NCBI RefSeq assembly: GCF_030816475.1
Contig: NZ_JAUSXF010000001.1
Location: 4,278,001 to 4,342,000, forward strand
Reading direction: 5' to 3'
DNA length: 64,000 nt
Source: Arthrobacter pascens
Lineage (GTDB): Bacteria > Actinomycetota > Actinomycetes > Actinomycetales > Micrococcaceae
A program made the position numbers and the translations under genes. The notes under the pieces are model-generated. The model ran no database searches. It was not told where the DNA came from and was given only the letters and a program-made list of their open reading frames with translations. The stretch's first letter is position 1. Each line of letters opens with the position of its first letter. Positions 32,862 through 41,951 of the stretch are shown piece by piece.

Positions 32862-35009
32862 TCACTTTTTCCGCGGCCGCCGGGACCTGAAGTAGGGGTT
32901 GTGGCCTGCCTTCCCCTGGAACGTGCGGCGGCCAGGCAAGGGGATCTCGTCCCGCATAAGGCTCCCCCGCGCCGTGCCCGGAACGTCCTCGCCAGGCAGG
33001 TAGCGAACGTCCGTGGCGTCGCCTTCCCGGGACGTTCCCGTCGCTGTAGCACGTGCCGGCGGTGCCAGGCGTTCCGGCGCCGGTCCCGCTCGGAAGGAAG
33101 CTGCGTCGAACTCACCCGAGATCCGTGGAATCAGGCCGGTGTCCACCGAGACGGTGGCCCGGGCAGGCATCGGATGTTGGGGTCCCGAGTCATTTCCTTC
33201 CGCGTTCGACGACGACGGCGTTCCCCCGGCGGCGTCCGGCGATCCGGCTGGGCCGCGGCCGAGGCGTCCCAGCAGGGGCCGGAGTAGGTCACGGAGTTCG
33301 GCTACATGGAAGATCTTGAGCAGGAAGACATAGACCACCAGCATGATGGGCCCGACCACGATGAGGGTCACCAGGGCAGCGAGCCGGTCGCTCCACGCAA
33401 AGCCGTCGGGGCTGTAGCTGCCCATGAGCCACAGTGCCCCGGCGCCTGCTATCGCGGAGCCGAGCGCGGCGTATCCCATCCGGATATACGAATTGGCAAT
33501 CCGGGGGCCGTCCAGGTGCCCCAGAAGCCGGCGTAGGAAGTATGCGCTGATGACTACCGAAAGGATGTTGCCCACCATATAGAGGATGGCGATGGCGTAG
33601 ATGACTTGGCCCACCGGCAGGAACTGGATGGCGAACGCACCGGCGACGTAGACGACGGCCAGCAGGAGCTGGATGTAAAACGGCGTGCGGGCGTCCTCAT
33701 TGGCATAAAAGACCCGCGACATCATGAAGTTGGCACTCATGAACGGCGTGCTGAGAGCCAGGATGGTCAGCGTCTGCGCCAGCATGACGCCGTCCTGCTT
33801 GTCGCCGCCGGAGAAGAACATGCCCAGCGGCCCGGCCAGCGCGAACAGGGCAAGCGCACCAAACACCGTGGCCACGGCCATGGTCCGGAGGCCGTGGGAC
33901 AGGGCCTCACGGAGCTCGGCCTTGTTGCCGTCCTGCGAGGCACGGGTCATCCGGTTGAAAAGGACTGTCGCGAGGGACAAGGCAATGATGGAATGCGGCA
34001 GCAGATAGAGCTGGCTTGCCACTTCAAGCACCGCGTTGCCGGGCAGGAAATTGGCTGCGGGATCGCCGGCATTCTTCAGTCGCAGGCGTTCGGCTCCCGG
34101 GATGGTGGCGATGCGCATGACGTAGAGGAACGCCAGCTGCCCGACGGCGGCGGTCAGCAGTGTCCAGACGCTCAGTTTTGCTGCCTGGCCCAGTCCCACC
34201 CCGCGCCACCCGAACCGGGGCCGGAGCCTCAGTTTCAGGCCGAATACCGGAATCAGCAGGATGGTCGTCTGAGCCACCACCCCGATGGTGGAGAAACCCG
34301 CGACGAACAGCGTTTGCGACGGACCCCAGTTGTCCAATGTGTGCGCGTTATCGATGTTGGCACCGAAGATCCAGATGAACATGCCGAGGCCGGCGATGGC
34401 CACGAGGTTGTTGAGGATGGGAGCCCACATGGCCGGGCCAAAGGCACCATTGGCGTTGAGTACCTGCGTCAGAAGGGCGTAAAGGCCGTAGAAGAAGATC
34501 TGCGGCAGGCACCAGAACGCGAACGCGATGGCCAGGCCCTTCTGCGGAGGCGAGTATCCCTGCGTGGTCAGGTCGATAATCAGAGGCGCGGCAAGGGTGA
34601 CCAAGGCGGTGAGGCCCAGAAGCAGCAGGACGGCAAGGGTCAGAAGGCGGCTGATGTAGTCCGCTCCCCTGTCCGGCGCCTTGCTGGCTTTGATGATCTG
34701 CGGCACCAGCACCGCATTGAACACGCCGCCGGCCACCAGCAGGAAGATCAGGTTGGGCAGGTTGTTGGCGTTGATGAACGTGTCGTTGACCGTGGAACTC
34801 AGCCCCAGCGCAGCACCAAGCATCCATGTCTTGCCGAAGCCCAGGAACCGCGAAACCAGAGTGCCCGCCGCCATGATGGCACTCGAGCGGGATTCACTCG
34901 GCTGCGCAGGGACCGGCTGGGCTGGAACCGGCTGGGCGGCAGCAGGCCCGGTTTCACCGGCCGCACCCGCTTTGTCGGAAGGGAAATTGGTAGCTGACAT
35001 TGAGTTCAT
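32862..35009 (-). CDS. murJ: Lipid II flippase MurJ
   Basis: MurJ moves the peptidoglycan precursor lipid II across the membrane. The 715-aa MOP-superfamily protein has about 14 hydrophobic segments from residue 45 (SSAIMAAGTLVSRFLGFGKT) to about 560. A cytoplasmic Pro/Gly/Arg-rich tail of about 150 residues ends RSRRPRKK. The conserved N-terminal motif TLVSRFLGFGKTW and the NNLPNLIFLLVAGG region are family-typical. GGTGAG lies 3 nt before ATG 35009; ATG 35000 is an alternative. It is the first gene of a two-gene unit with the pseudokinase. Confidence 0.93.
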   Translation of the reverse strand: MNSMSATNFPSDKAGAAGETGPAAAQPVPAQPVPAQPSESRSSAIMAAGTLVSRFLGFGKTWMLGAALGLSSTVNDTFINANNLPNLIFLLVAGGVFNAVLVPQIIKASKAPDRGADYISRLLTLAVLLLLGLTALVTLAAPLIIDLTTQGYSPPQKGLAIAFAFWCLPQIFFYGLYALLTQVLNANGAFGPAMWAPILNNLVAIAGLGMFIWIFGANIDNAHTLDNWGPSQTLFVAGFSTIGVVAQTTILLIPVFGLKLRLRPRFGWRGVGLGQAAKLSVWTLLTAAVGQLAFLYVMRIATIPGAERLRLKNAGDPAANFLPGNAVLEVASQLYLLPHSIIALSLATVLFNRMTRASQDGNKAELREALSHGLRTMAVATVFGALALFALAGPLGMFFSGGDKQDGVMLAQTLTILALSTPFMSANFMMSRVFYANEDARTPFYIQLLLAVVYVAGAFAIQFLPVGQVIYAIAILYMVGNILSVVISAYFLRRLLGHLDGPRIANSYIRMGYAALGSAIAGAGALWLMGSYSPDGFAWSDRLAALVTLIVVGPIMLVVYVFLLKIFHVAELRDLLRPLLGRLGRGPAGSPDAAGGTPSSSNAEGNDSGPQHPMPARATVSVDTGLIPRISGEFDAASFRAGPAPERLAPPARATATGTSREGDATDVRYLPGEDVPGTARGSLMRDEIPLPGRRTFQGKAGHNPYFRSRRPRKK

Positions 35010-35071
35010 CGTCTCACCCTGAGGCTGTTAATGCCGCAAGGCGTGGGGCGGACACCAGTCAAGCGAAAGAC

Positions 35072-35620
35072 TCAAAGGTGCTCCGGCAGGACTTCCCTGG
35101 CCAGGTCTGCGATACGCCGCTCATTGGGAAACGAGAGCTTGCGCGCCAGCTCCTGGATCGGAACCCAGGCCACGTCAACAGCCTCCTGGTCAGGATCGTT
35201 TTCGATGGTGAGCTCCCCTCCGGTGGCCCGCAGGAGGTAGTGGTGCACAGTCTTATGGACACGGTGGCCGCTGACCGTAAACCAATAGTCGATGCTGCCA
35301 AGCGGAGCAAGAATGCGCCCGTCAATGCCGGTTTCCTCGGCGATCTCGCGGACGGCAGCCTGTTCGTTGTTCTCGTTGCCTTCCGGATGGCCCTTGGGAA
35401 GGCACCATTCGAGCCGTCCACCCCTATTAAGGCGGGCAATAATCGCAACCCTCAGTTCGGCGTCGGACGTGTCCACCACAACGCCGCCGGCGGAGATTTC
35501 CTCGACCGTAGGGAGCGAGGCCGGGGCCGAATGCGGGGCAGGCGCGACGTGGGCACCGATTGCCGACGGCAACGGTGGATTTGTCCTCCTGCCGGGAGCG
35601 CTCGGTACGGGATGGGCCAT
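35072..35620 (-). CDS. NUDIX hydrolase
   Basis: This 182-aa hydrolase cleaves nucleoside-diphosphate-linked substrates. The Nudix box GHPEGNENNEQAAVREIAEE continues TGI and fits Gx5Ex7REUxEExGU exactly. The preceding RLNRGGRLEWCLPKG resembles the RNA-pyrophosphohydrolase/diadenosine-type branch, but the true substrate is unknown. The start MAHPVPSAPG at 35620 was chosen because the upstream frame is unlike the family. It is divergent from the CCA-adding enzyme gene, as in many actinobacteria, and precedes murJ. Confidence 0.9.
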   Translation of the reverse strand: MAHPVPSAPGRRTNPPLPSAIGAHVAPAPHSAPASLPTVEEISAGGVVVDTSDAELRVAIIARLNRGGRLEWCLPKGHPEGNENNEQAAVREIAEETGIDGRILAPLGSIDYWFTVSGHRVHKTVHHYLLRATGGELTIENDPDQEAVDVAWVPIQELARKLSFPNERRIADLAREVLPEHL

Positions 35621-35779
35621 GAAGTCCACTCTAACGACTCTTGCCCGTCCCTGATGACCGGAACATGACATCAAGATGGACTGCGTATGACGTACTTTGC
35701 AGGCGTTCGAGCGAATGCGCGCGATCTTGACACGATTTTGTCCTGCCGAGCCGCTGGTTTCTGACAAGCTTAAGTAACT

Positions 35780-37288
35780 ATGGCGCACGCACATCACAAG
35801 ACTGACACCCACACCGTTGACTTCCAGGTGGACCCGGTGGTCCTGGAGCTCGGGCAGCGCTTTGTCGACGCCGGCCACGAACTGTCCCTGGTGGGCGGCC
35901 CGGTGCGCGATCTCTTCCTCGGGCGGACGTCCCCCGACCTGGACTTCACCACGGATGCCACACCGGACCAGACGGTTGCCCTGATCAAGAAATGGGCGGA
36001 CAACTACTGGGAAATCGGCCGCGCCTTCGGAACCATCGGCATGAGGAAGTCGGGCTATCAGATCGAGATCACCACCTATCGCGCCGAAGCCTACGACCCC
36101 GAGTCCCGCAAGCCGGAGGTGGCCTTCGGCTCATCACTCACCGATGACCTGCTGCGCCGAGACTTCACCATCAACGCCATGGCACTGCGGCTGCCCAGCC
36201 TGGAACTCATCGACCCCTTTGGCGGGGTCCGCGACCTCCACGCCTCCGTGCTGGCCACCCCCGGCGCCCCGGAAACCTCCTTTTCCGACGATCCCCTGCG
36301 GATGATGCGGGCGGCACGGTTTGCGTCCCAGCTGGGAATTAGCGTGCACGACGACGTCCGACTGGCCATGAGCGAAATGGCCGAACGGATCACCATCATC
36401 TCGGCCGAACGCGTCCGTGACGAGCTGGTCAAATTGATTTGCGGGGCCCACCCCCGCGTGGGCGTGGATCTGCTGGTGGACACGGGCCTGGCCGAGTTTG
36501 TGCTGCCCGAGGTGTCCGCGCTGCGGCTCGAATCCGATGAGCACCACCGCCACAAGGATGTGTACCAGCACTCCCTGCAGGTACTCGAGCAGGCGGCAGG
36601 GCTGGAAACAGATTCCGACGGCGTTGTGCCGGCTCCGGATTTTGTCCTGCGGTTCGCGGCCCTCATGCACGACGTCGGCAAGCCCGCCACGCGCCGTTTT
36701 GAACCGGGCGGCGCCGTCAGCTTCCGCCACCACGACATGGTCGGTTCCAAGCTCACGGCGAAGCGGATGAAAAGCCTCCGCTTCGACAACGACACGATCA
36801 AGGCCGTGGCCCGCCTGGTGGAGCTGCACATGCGCTTCTACGGCTACGGGGAGGCCGGCTGGAGCGACTCGGCCGTCCGCCGTTATGTCACCGATGCGGG
36901 CCCCCTCCTGGAACGGCTGCACCTGCTGACGCGCTCGGACGTCACCACCCGTAACCAGCGGAAGGCGGAACGGCTCGCCTTTGCCTACGATGACCTTGAA
37001 GCCCGGATCGCGGCACTGCGGGAGCAGGAGTCCCTGGACTCGGTCCGTCCGGATCTTGACGGTGCCCAGATCATGGCCATCCTGGGCCTCAAACCGGGAC
37101 CCGTGGTGGGCCGCGCCTACAAATTCCTGCTCGATGAACGGATGGAGAACGGGCCGCTGACGCCGGATGACGCCAAGTCCAGGCTGCTCAGCTGGTGGGC
37201 TGAGCAGCCCGAATCCCAGCCTCCGGTTACGGAGGCAGCGATGCCCCCTGCCGGCGTCGAATTTTCCCCCAAGGAGGAGTCCAAGTGA
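35780..37288 (+). CDS. cca: CCA-adding tRNA nucleotidyltransferase
   Basis: This class II nucleotidyltransferase adds or repairs the tRNA 3' CCA end. That matters here because tRNA-Ile lacks an encoded CCA. The 502-aa product has the palm motif GGPVRDLFLGRTSPDLDFTT with both catalytic Asp residues, then RRDFTINAMAL and the neck/body motifs. An HD domain (FAALMHDVGKPATRRF) follows in the middle, giving possible phosphatase activity. The sequence ends in an acidic tail. Its stop overlaps the next start by 4 nt. Confidence 0.95.
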   Translation: MAHAHHKTDTHTVDFQVDPVVLELGQRFVDAGHELSLVGGPVRDLFLGRTSPDLDFTTDATPDQTVALIKKWADNYWEIGRAFGTIGMRKSGYQIEITTYRAEAYDPESRKPEVAFGSSLTDDLLRRDFTINAMALRLPSLELIDPFGGVRDLHASVLATPGAPETSFSDDPLRMMRAARFASQLGISVHDDVRLAMSEMAERITIISAERVRDELVKLICGAHPRVGVDLLVDTGLAEFVLPEVSALRLESDEHHRHKDVYQHSLQVLEQAAGLETDSDGVVPAPDFVLRFAALMHDVGKPATRRFEPGGAVSFRHHDMVGSKLTAKRMKSLRFDNDTIKAVARLVELHMRFYGYGEAGWSDSAVRRYVTDAGPLLERLHLLTRSDVTTRNQRKAERLAFAYDDLEARIAALREQESLDSVRPDLDGAQIMAILGLKPGPVVGRAYKFLLDERMENGPLTPDDAKSRLLSWWAEQPESQPPVTEAAMPPAGVEFSPKEESK

Positions 37289-37869
37289 ACGTCCCGATGA
37301 TTGCGCCACGTCCCCAGCTCTGGATACTGCGCCATGGTGAGACCGAATGGTCCAAGAGCGGACAATACACAGGCCTCACGGACCTGCCCCTGACCGTAGA
37401 GGGCGAGCAGCAGGCAGTCGAGGCACGGAAGGTCCTGGATTCCGTCGACTTCGATCTGGTCCTGACATCTCCCCTGCGTCGCGCCCGGCGAACGGCAGAA
37501 CTGGCAGGCTTCCCCGACGCGCAGCACGAGCCGCTCGCCGTGGAATGGAACTACGGCGACTACGAAGGCATCAGCTCGGACCTGATCCGCAAGGACAACC
37601 CGGACTACCTGATCTGGACGCACGGCGTGCCAAATGGCGAAACGCTGGATGAGGTGGCTGCCCGCGCGGACAAGATTGTGGCCCGGGTACTCGAATCAGG
37701 GCTGGACAACGTACTCATTGTGGCCCACGGCCACTTCTCCAGGATTCTCACGGCGCGTTGGCTCGAACTCCCGGCAGGCGAAGGCCGGCACTTCATCCTG
37801 GGAACGGCAAAGGTGTGCACCCTTGGCTGGGATAAAAAGACTCCCGCGATTGTCCGCTGGGGACTATAA
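37285..37869 (+). CDS. Histidine phosphatase family protein
   Basis: This 194-aa phosphoglycerate-mutase-like phosphatase has the catalytic RHGETEW motif near residue 16 and the second histidine in VAHGHFSRIL. The acid/base region EWNYGDYEG is also typical. The substrate is not predictable; small phosphosugars or phosphoglycerate-type compounds are usual. GTG 37285 overlaps the cca stop codon (GTGA), and an AAGGAGG sequence precedes it by 6 nt inside cca. Confidence 0.92.
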   Translation: MNVPMIAPRPQLWILRHGETEWSKSGQYTGLTDLPLTVEGEQQAVEARKVLDSVDFDLVLTSPLRRARRTAELAGFPDAQHEPLAVEWNYGDYEGISSDLIRKDNPDYLIWTHGVPNGETLDEVAARADKIVARVLESGLDNVLIVAHGHFSRILTARWLELPAGEGRHFILGTAKVCTLGWDKKTPAIVRWGL

Positions 37870-38040
37870 AGGCCGGTTTTTAAAAACTTCTTTTGAAAAC
37901 TTTACGAATTAAGTGGCGAGCCGCTGTATTCGTAGTGTAATTTTATTTCTGACCCCAGAGCGGTTTGCCGGGGTCTCGGCGCACATTCCACTGGCCAGTC
38001 AGCCGGTGCAATGGCATAGCGGAAAAGGAGGTTGGGAGAA

Positions 38041-38136
38041 ATGATTACTTTGACTAGCGGATGGAAGATGACCATCACCGCGTTCCCGGCCCCTGTCGCT
38101 ACTGTGCGCCATCTTGACCGACGATCTGACTCCTAA
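38041..38136 (+). CDS. Small ORF (31 aa) with strong Shine-Dalgarno
   Basis: An ATG at 38041 is preceded by AAGGAGG (38025-38031) at a 9-nt distance and encodes 31 residues beginning MITLTSGWKMTITAFPAPVA. The codons are less GC-rich at third positions than in neighbouring genes. There is no recognised family. It could be a real micropeptide or a leader peptide. The surrounding 37870-38527 gap holds nothing else I can name apart from a GACCCC/GGGGTC hairpin at 37951-37975. Confidence 0.4.
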   Translation: MITLTSGWKMTITAFPAPVATVRHLDRRSDS

Positions 38137-38527
38137 GACGCTGAGCTCCTGGTGCCTGGCACCAGTGGAGCGATAGCAGTTCATTGGCCGCCCTGCATGT
38201 AGGGGCGGCTAGGGTCGGCGCCGGTCCAGGCGGAACCCTGCGGTTGCGCAGCATCCCATAGTTCGGAACCAGCTTCTTGTTGGGTCTGCCGTGCAATAGC
38301 CTCAGGGGCCCTAATTTCGCTTTCTCGCGAACACTCCAATTAGTATCGGGCATTTCTTTGCCTGAATTCATGCCGCTTATTGTGACGACCATCAGTGGCG
38401 CTAATTGTCATGCCTAATTTCATTTCCAGGCATGTTCGGGGGAAACGACAACCGCCACAACAGCCGCAACATCCCGCTCCCAGCCTGCCAGCCAGGCTGT
38501 CCGATATGCGCGAAAGGAGGTACGACA

Positions 38528-38671
38528 ATGATCAAGAAATTTCTGGAAATGCTGTATTCGGGACCCAACCCTGTCGCCGGCAACCGCCGTGAATTCAACG
38601 AAGAACTGCTGAACTGGCACCGTGAGTACGTCTATGCAGCGCTACACCAGCAGATCCGTGGCCTGAACTGA
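38528..38671 (+). CDS. Small hypothetical protein, 47 aa
   Basis: This ORF begins at ATG 38528, with AAAGGAGG at 38513-38520 upstream, a near-perfect ribosome-binding site. The product starts MIKKFLEMLYSGPNPVAGNR and continues with a charged amphipathic segment REFNEELLNWHREYVYAALH. No function is recognised. The strong initiation signal and sensible amino-acid composition support translation. A terminator follows at 38732. Confidence 0.6.
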   Translation: MIKKFLEMLYSGPNPVAGNRREFNEELLNWHREYVYAALHQQIRGLN

Positions 38672-38731
38672 CACCACAGCCCTCTTCGGGCCATAGGAGG
38701 ATCTGATGGCCAAAGCCGGCACTCATCCGCA

Positions 38732-38767
38732 AGGAGCCCACGCGGCGACGCCTGGGCTCCTCCGTTT
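38732..38767 (+). terminator. Probable terminator
   Basis: AGGAGCCCA (38732-38740) pairs with TGGGCTCCT (38753-38761), followed by CCGTTT. Confidence 0.6.
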
Positions 38768-38791
38768 AACCACACCGGTAAGCTCGAGACC

Positions 38792-40258
38792 ATGCAGGAG
38801 ACAAAACAGCCGGCGCACCGACGACGCGCCCGCCTGGTCGTTCCGAGCCGCAGCGATCTGCTGCTGAGGAACTTCACCGAACTGATCGGCGGGCCGATGG
38901 GTGCACGGTCGGCCCCCGGGATTGTCTCGCCCGGCGTGTTCACTGTGGAGCGGGTGCTGATCATCCTGACTGTCCTGGCCGCCCTGGCCGGCATACTCGT
39001 CAAAGGCTACTGCCGCGTCAACGGGTGGGAGTCACCCAGCCAGTTTTACGCCACCTGCTACTCGGACTTTCCCGAGCTGTTCCGCAACAGGGGCCTGGGA
39101 ACGGGGACCTTCCCGTTCCTCAGCCAGGGAAGCCTGTTTGAGTACCCGGTCCTCATGGGGCTGATTGCCGGCGTTACCGCTCTGATGGTTCCAGGAGAGG
39201 GCGTCAGCGACGCCCGCGTCCTGGGATATTTCGACGTCAATGCCACGCTCATTGCCGCAGCCTGGATTGTCACTGTGCTCGCGACTGCAAGGATGTCGCA
39301 CCGACGGCCCTGGGATGCGGCAATGGTGGCACTGGCCCCGGGAATCGTCCTTGCCGGGACGATCAACTGGGACATGTGGGCCGTTGCCCTGCTGGCCTTG
39401 GGAATGTACTTCTTTTCGCGTGAGCGGCTGGTACTTGCAGGCGTCCTGATCGGGCTCGGCACAGCCACGAAGCTCTACCCGGTGCTGATATTCGGTGCCA
39501 TCCTGCTGCTTGCCCTGCGTACAGGACGGATCCGGGCCTTGCTGGTTACCGCCGGGGCCGCCGCCGTTTCCTGGCTGGCCGTCAATGTGCCCGTTGCGGT
39601 CCTGAACCCTTCCGGCTGGAAGTACTTCTACCAATTCACCGAGGACAGGCCCGCCGGATACAGTTCCATCTGGTTCGCCTACAACCTGGTGGCAGACAGG
39701 CTCAGTTGGAAAACTCTGGGCCCGGACACGGTCAATTCGCTGGCCCTGAACATTTTTGTGCTGGCGTGCGTGGGGATTGCCGTCGTGGCCCTGACAGCTT
39801 CGAGGCGTCCCCGCCTTGCGCAGCTCGCATTCCTGATCGTCGCGGCATTCGTCCTGACCAACAAGGTGTACTCACCCCAGTTCGTGATCTGGCTGATTCC
39901 CCTCCTGGCGCTGGCCCGGCCCCGGTGGCGTGATTTCCTCATCTGGCAGGGCATTGAGGGCCTGCACTGGGCTGCCATCTGGATGTACCTGGGCCAGGTG
40001 ACCAGCGGCGGCCCTTCACAGCACAATATAGATATGCCCTACTACGTCCTCGCCGTGGTGGCACATATGCTTGCAACTGCATATCTAATGTTCAGGGTGG
40101 CGTGGGACATCTACGATCCCGCTTACGACCCCGTCCGCCGCCATGACCTGGACGACCCCCATGGCGGCCCCTTCGACGGCGCGGCGGACAAGCTGCGGCT
40201 CAGTCTCCGCCGTCCGCTGGAATCCCTACTGCCGTGGAGGGCGGGGAGCCGTGCCTGA
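38792..40258 (+). CDS. GT87-like polytopic glycosyltransferase
   Basis: This 488-aa integral membrane protein has about 10-12 hydrophobic segments. It resembles the DUF2029/GT87 group of polyprenyl-phosphate-sugar-dependent mannosyltransferases of actinobacteria, for example in VALGMYFFSRERLVLAG and GLGTATKLYPVLIFGA, and later LTNKVYSPQFVIWLIP. The KxYPV and NKVxSPQ motifs are characteristic. It probably adds sugars to a lipid-linked or cell-envelope acceptor on the outer face. No clear ribosome-binding site precedes ATG 38792. The oxidoreductase gene overlaps its end by 8 nt. Confidence 0.8.
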   Translation: MQETKQPAHRRRARLVVPSRSDLLLRNFTELIGGPMGARSAPGIVSPGVFTVERVLIILTVLAALAGILVKGYCRVNGWESPSQFYATCYSDFPELFRNRGLGTGTFPFLSQGSLFEYPVLMGLIAGVTALMVPGEGVSDARVLGYFDVNATLIAAAWIVTVLATARMSHRRPWDAAMVALAPGIVLAGTINWDMWAVALLALGMYFFSRERLVLAGVLIGLGTATKLYPVLIFGAILLLALRTGRIRALLVTAGAAAVSWLAVNVPVAVLNPSGWKYFYQFTEDRPAGYSSIWFAYNLVADRLSWKTLGPDTVNSLALNIFVLACVGIAVVALTASRRPRLAQLAFLIVAAFVLTNKVYSPQFVIWLIPLLALARPRWRDFLIWQGIEGLHWAAIWMYLGQVTSGGPSQHNIDMPYYVLAVVAHMLATAYLMFRVAWDIYDPAYDPVRRHDLDDPHGGPFDGAADKLRLSLRRPLESLLPWRAGSRA

Positions 40259-41690
40259 CGTCGCCGTGGTCGGCTCCGGACCCAACGGACTGGCGGCCGC
40301 TGCGGTTATGGCCCGCGCAGGCCTCTCCGTCGAGGTGTACGAAGCGGCAGCGATCATGGGCGGCGGGACCCGCACTGTGGAGCTGATGCAGCCCGGGCAC
40401 ATCCATGACATCTGCTCTGCGGTCCATCCGATGGCGTTGGCATCACCCTTCTTCCGCGCATTCGAGTTGGAGCGGCGGGTGGAGCTGGTTGTACCGGAGC
40501 TTTCCTTCGGCTCACCCCTGGACGGCGGCAGGGCGGCTCTTGCCTACCGCTCCCTGGACCGCAGTGCCGCTGCCCTGGGGCGCGACGGGGATGCCTACCG
40601 GAAACTGATGCTTCCGCTGGTCCGCCGCATCGACGGCGTCATGGACCTCACGCAGAACCAGCTGTTGCGGTTCCCGGCGGACCCGGTTGCAGCGGTCCTC
40701 TTCGGGTTGCGGACCCTCGAACAGGGCTCGCCGTTATGGAATGTGAGATTCCGGGAGGACCTGGTTCCATCGCTGATCACGGGCGTGGCGGCCCATGCAG
40801 TCTCGCATCTTCCCTCCCTGGCAGCTGCCGGGGCAGGGCTAATGCTGAGCGCACTGGGACACGCCCGGGGCTGGCCGATTCCAGTTGGCGGATCAGCTTC
40901 CATTGCCGCCGCATTGGCCGAGGACATCAAGGAGCACGGCGGCGTGATCCACACAGGGACTCCAGTGGAAAGCCTGGGGGAACTGGGCAGGCCGCGGGCA
41001 ACACTGCTGGACGTCGCGCCACGGGGATTACTTGGCATTGCAGGCACGGAACTACCGGACGGCTACCGGCGGTCCCTCGAAGCCTTCCGCTACGGAAACG
41101 GCTCATGCAAGGTGGACTTCATCCTCTCCGCACCGGTCCCGTGGGCCAACCGGGAGCTGGCACAGGCCGGCACCGTGCATGTCTGCGGTACCCGCGCCGA
41201 AGTGGCGAAAGCAGAAAACGAGGTAAGGGCGGGACGGCACCCGGAGCGGCCTTATGTCCTTGTGGCACAGCCATCGCCTTTCGACGGCGGCCGGGCGCCG
41301 GCAGGCCGCCAAATCCTGTGGGCGTACTGCCATGTTCCTGCCGGATCCACGGTGGACATGGGCGAGGCAGTCACGGCTCAATTGGAACGTTTTGCCCCCG
41401 GGTTCCGGGACGTGGTGGTGCAGGCCCGCGTCACTACCGCCGCGGAACTGGCCGAGTACAACCGCAACTATGTCGGCGGCGACTTCAGCGCCGGAATCAT
41501 GGATGTACCCGGCCTGCTCCGGAGGCCGGTAGTTTCACCCGTGCCATGGCGGACGCCATTGCGCGGGGTCTACATTTGTTCATCTTCCACGCCACCGGGA
41601 CCAGGCGTGACGGGCATGCCTGGTTATCATGCAGCGAAGCATGCCCTCAAGGACATATTCGGTCTGCCGGTCCCGGGACTTGGCCTTTAG
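40251..41690 (+). CDS. FAD-dependent oxidoreductase, phytoene-desaturase-like
   Basis: This 479-aa flavoprotein starts with the Rossmann FAD motif VAVVGSGPNGLAAAAVMARA, then EVYEAAAIMGGGTRT, typical of the phytoene-dehydrogenase/amine-oxidase superfamily. The C-terminal FAD-contacting region PPGPGVTGMPGYHAAKHAL is also present. The frame opens at 40143, but GTG 40251 has a GGGGAG ribosome-binding site and puts the FAD motif at the N-terminus. No carotenoid genes adjoin it, so the substrate is unknown. Overlap with the GT87 gene suggests co-translation. Confidence 0.88.
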   Translation: MPDVAVVGSGPNGLAAAAVMARAGLSVEVYEAAAIMGGGTRTVELMQPGHIHDICSAVHPMALASPFFRAFELERRVELVVPELSFGSPLDGGRAALAYRSLDRSAAALGRDGDAYRKLMLPLVRRIDGVMDLTQNQLLRFPADPVAAVLFGLRTLEQGSPLWNVRFREDLVPSLITGVAAHAVSHLPSLAAAGAGLMLSALGHARGWPIPVGGSASIAAALAEDIKEHGGVIHTGTPVESLGELGRPRATLLDVAPRGLLGIAGTELPDGYRRSLEAFRYGNGSCKVDFILSAPVPWANRELAQAGTVHVCGTRAEVAKAENEVRAGRHPERPYVLVAQPSPFDGGRAPAGRQILWAYCHVPAGSTVDMGEAVTAQLERFAPGFRDVVVQARVTTAAELAEYNRNYVGGDFSAGIMDVPGLLRRPVVSPVPWRTPLRGVYICSSSTPPGPGVTGMPGYHAAKHALKDIFGLPVPGLGL

Positions 41691-41714
41691 GGCTTACATT
41701 TAACGCCGCAATAG

Positions 41715-41748
41715 CCACTCCCTGCCGAGTGGGAGGCCGGGGTTTTAG
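41715..41748 (+). terminator. Possible terminator after the oxidoreductase
   Basis: CCACTC (41715-41720) and GAGTGG (41727-41732) form a short stem, then GGCCGGGGTTTTAGTT. Weak. Confidence 0.35.
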
Positions 41749-41774
41749 TTTGCGGCGGTGAAGCATGCCCTCCG

Positions 41775-41915
41775 GTGCGCAGGGCATTCGATCTCGTCGA
41801 GCAGGGCCACTGCGTGCCCGCCATTTTGGACGCCCGCGACGCCTACGACGAAGCGCAGGATGCTGCCGCCTTGGACTGGGAGCCGGACGGGTCGGGGCGC
41901 AGCGCGGGAACCTGA
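41775..41915 (+). CDS. Short ORF or gene remnant, 46 aa
   Basis: From a GTG at 41775 the frame encodes 46 residues including FDLVEQGHCVPAILDARDAY followed by DEAQDAAALDWEPD. Such an acidic, protein-like sequence is unusual for chance in this 261-bp gap. No ribosome-binding site is obvious. It may be the C-terminal fragment of a lost gene. I do not recognise the family. Confidence 0.25.
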   Translation: MRRAFDLVEQGHCVPAILDARDAYDEAQDAAALDWEPDGSGRSAGT

Positions 41916-41951
41916 GAGCAAGCGCATTCCAAAAAGGGGCATAATGGCGCA

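Noticed and set aside
33606..34997. 463-aa open frame antisense to murJ
   Set aside because: Composition is His/Gln/Asp/Arg-rich as expected for a reverse-complement shadow, with no motif.
38405..38671. 88-aa version of the small ORF ending at 38671
   Set aside because: Its first part lacks a ribosome-binding site; the ATG at 38528 with AAAGGAGG is a far better start.
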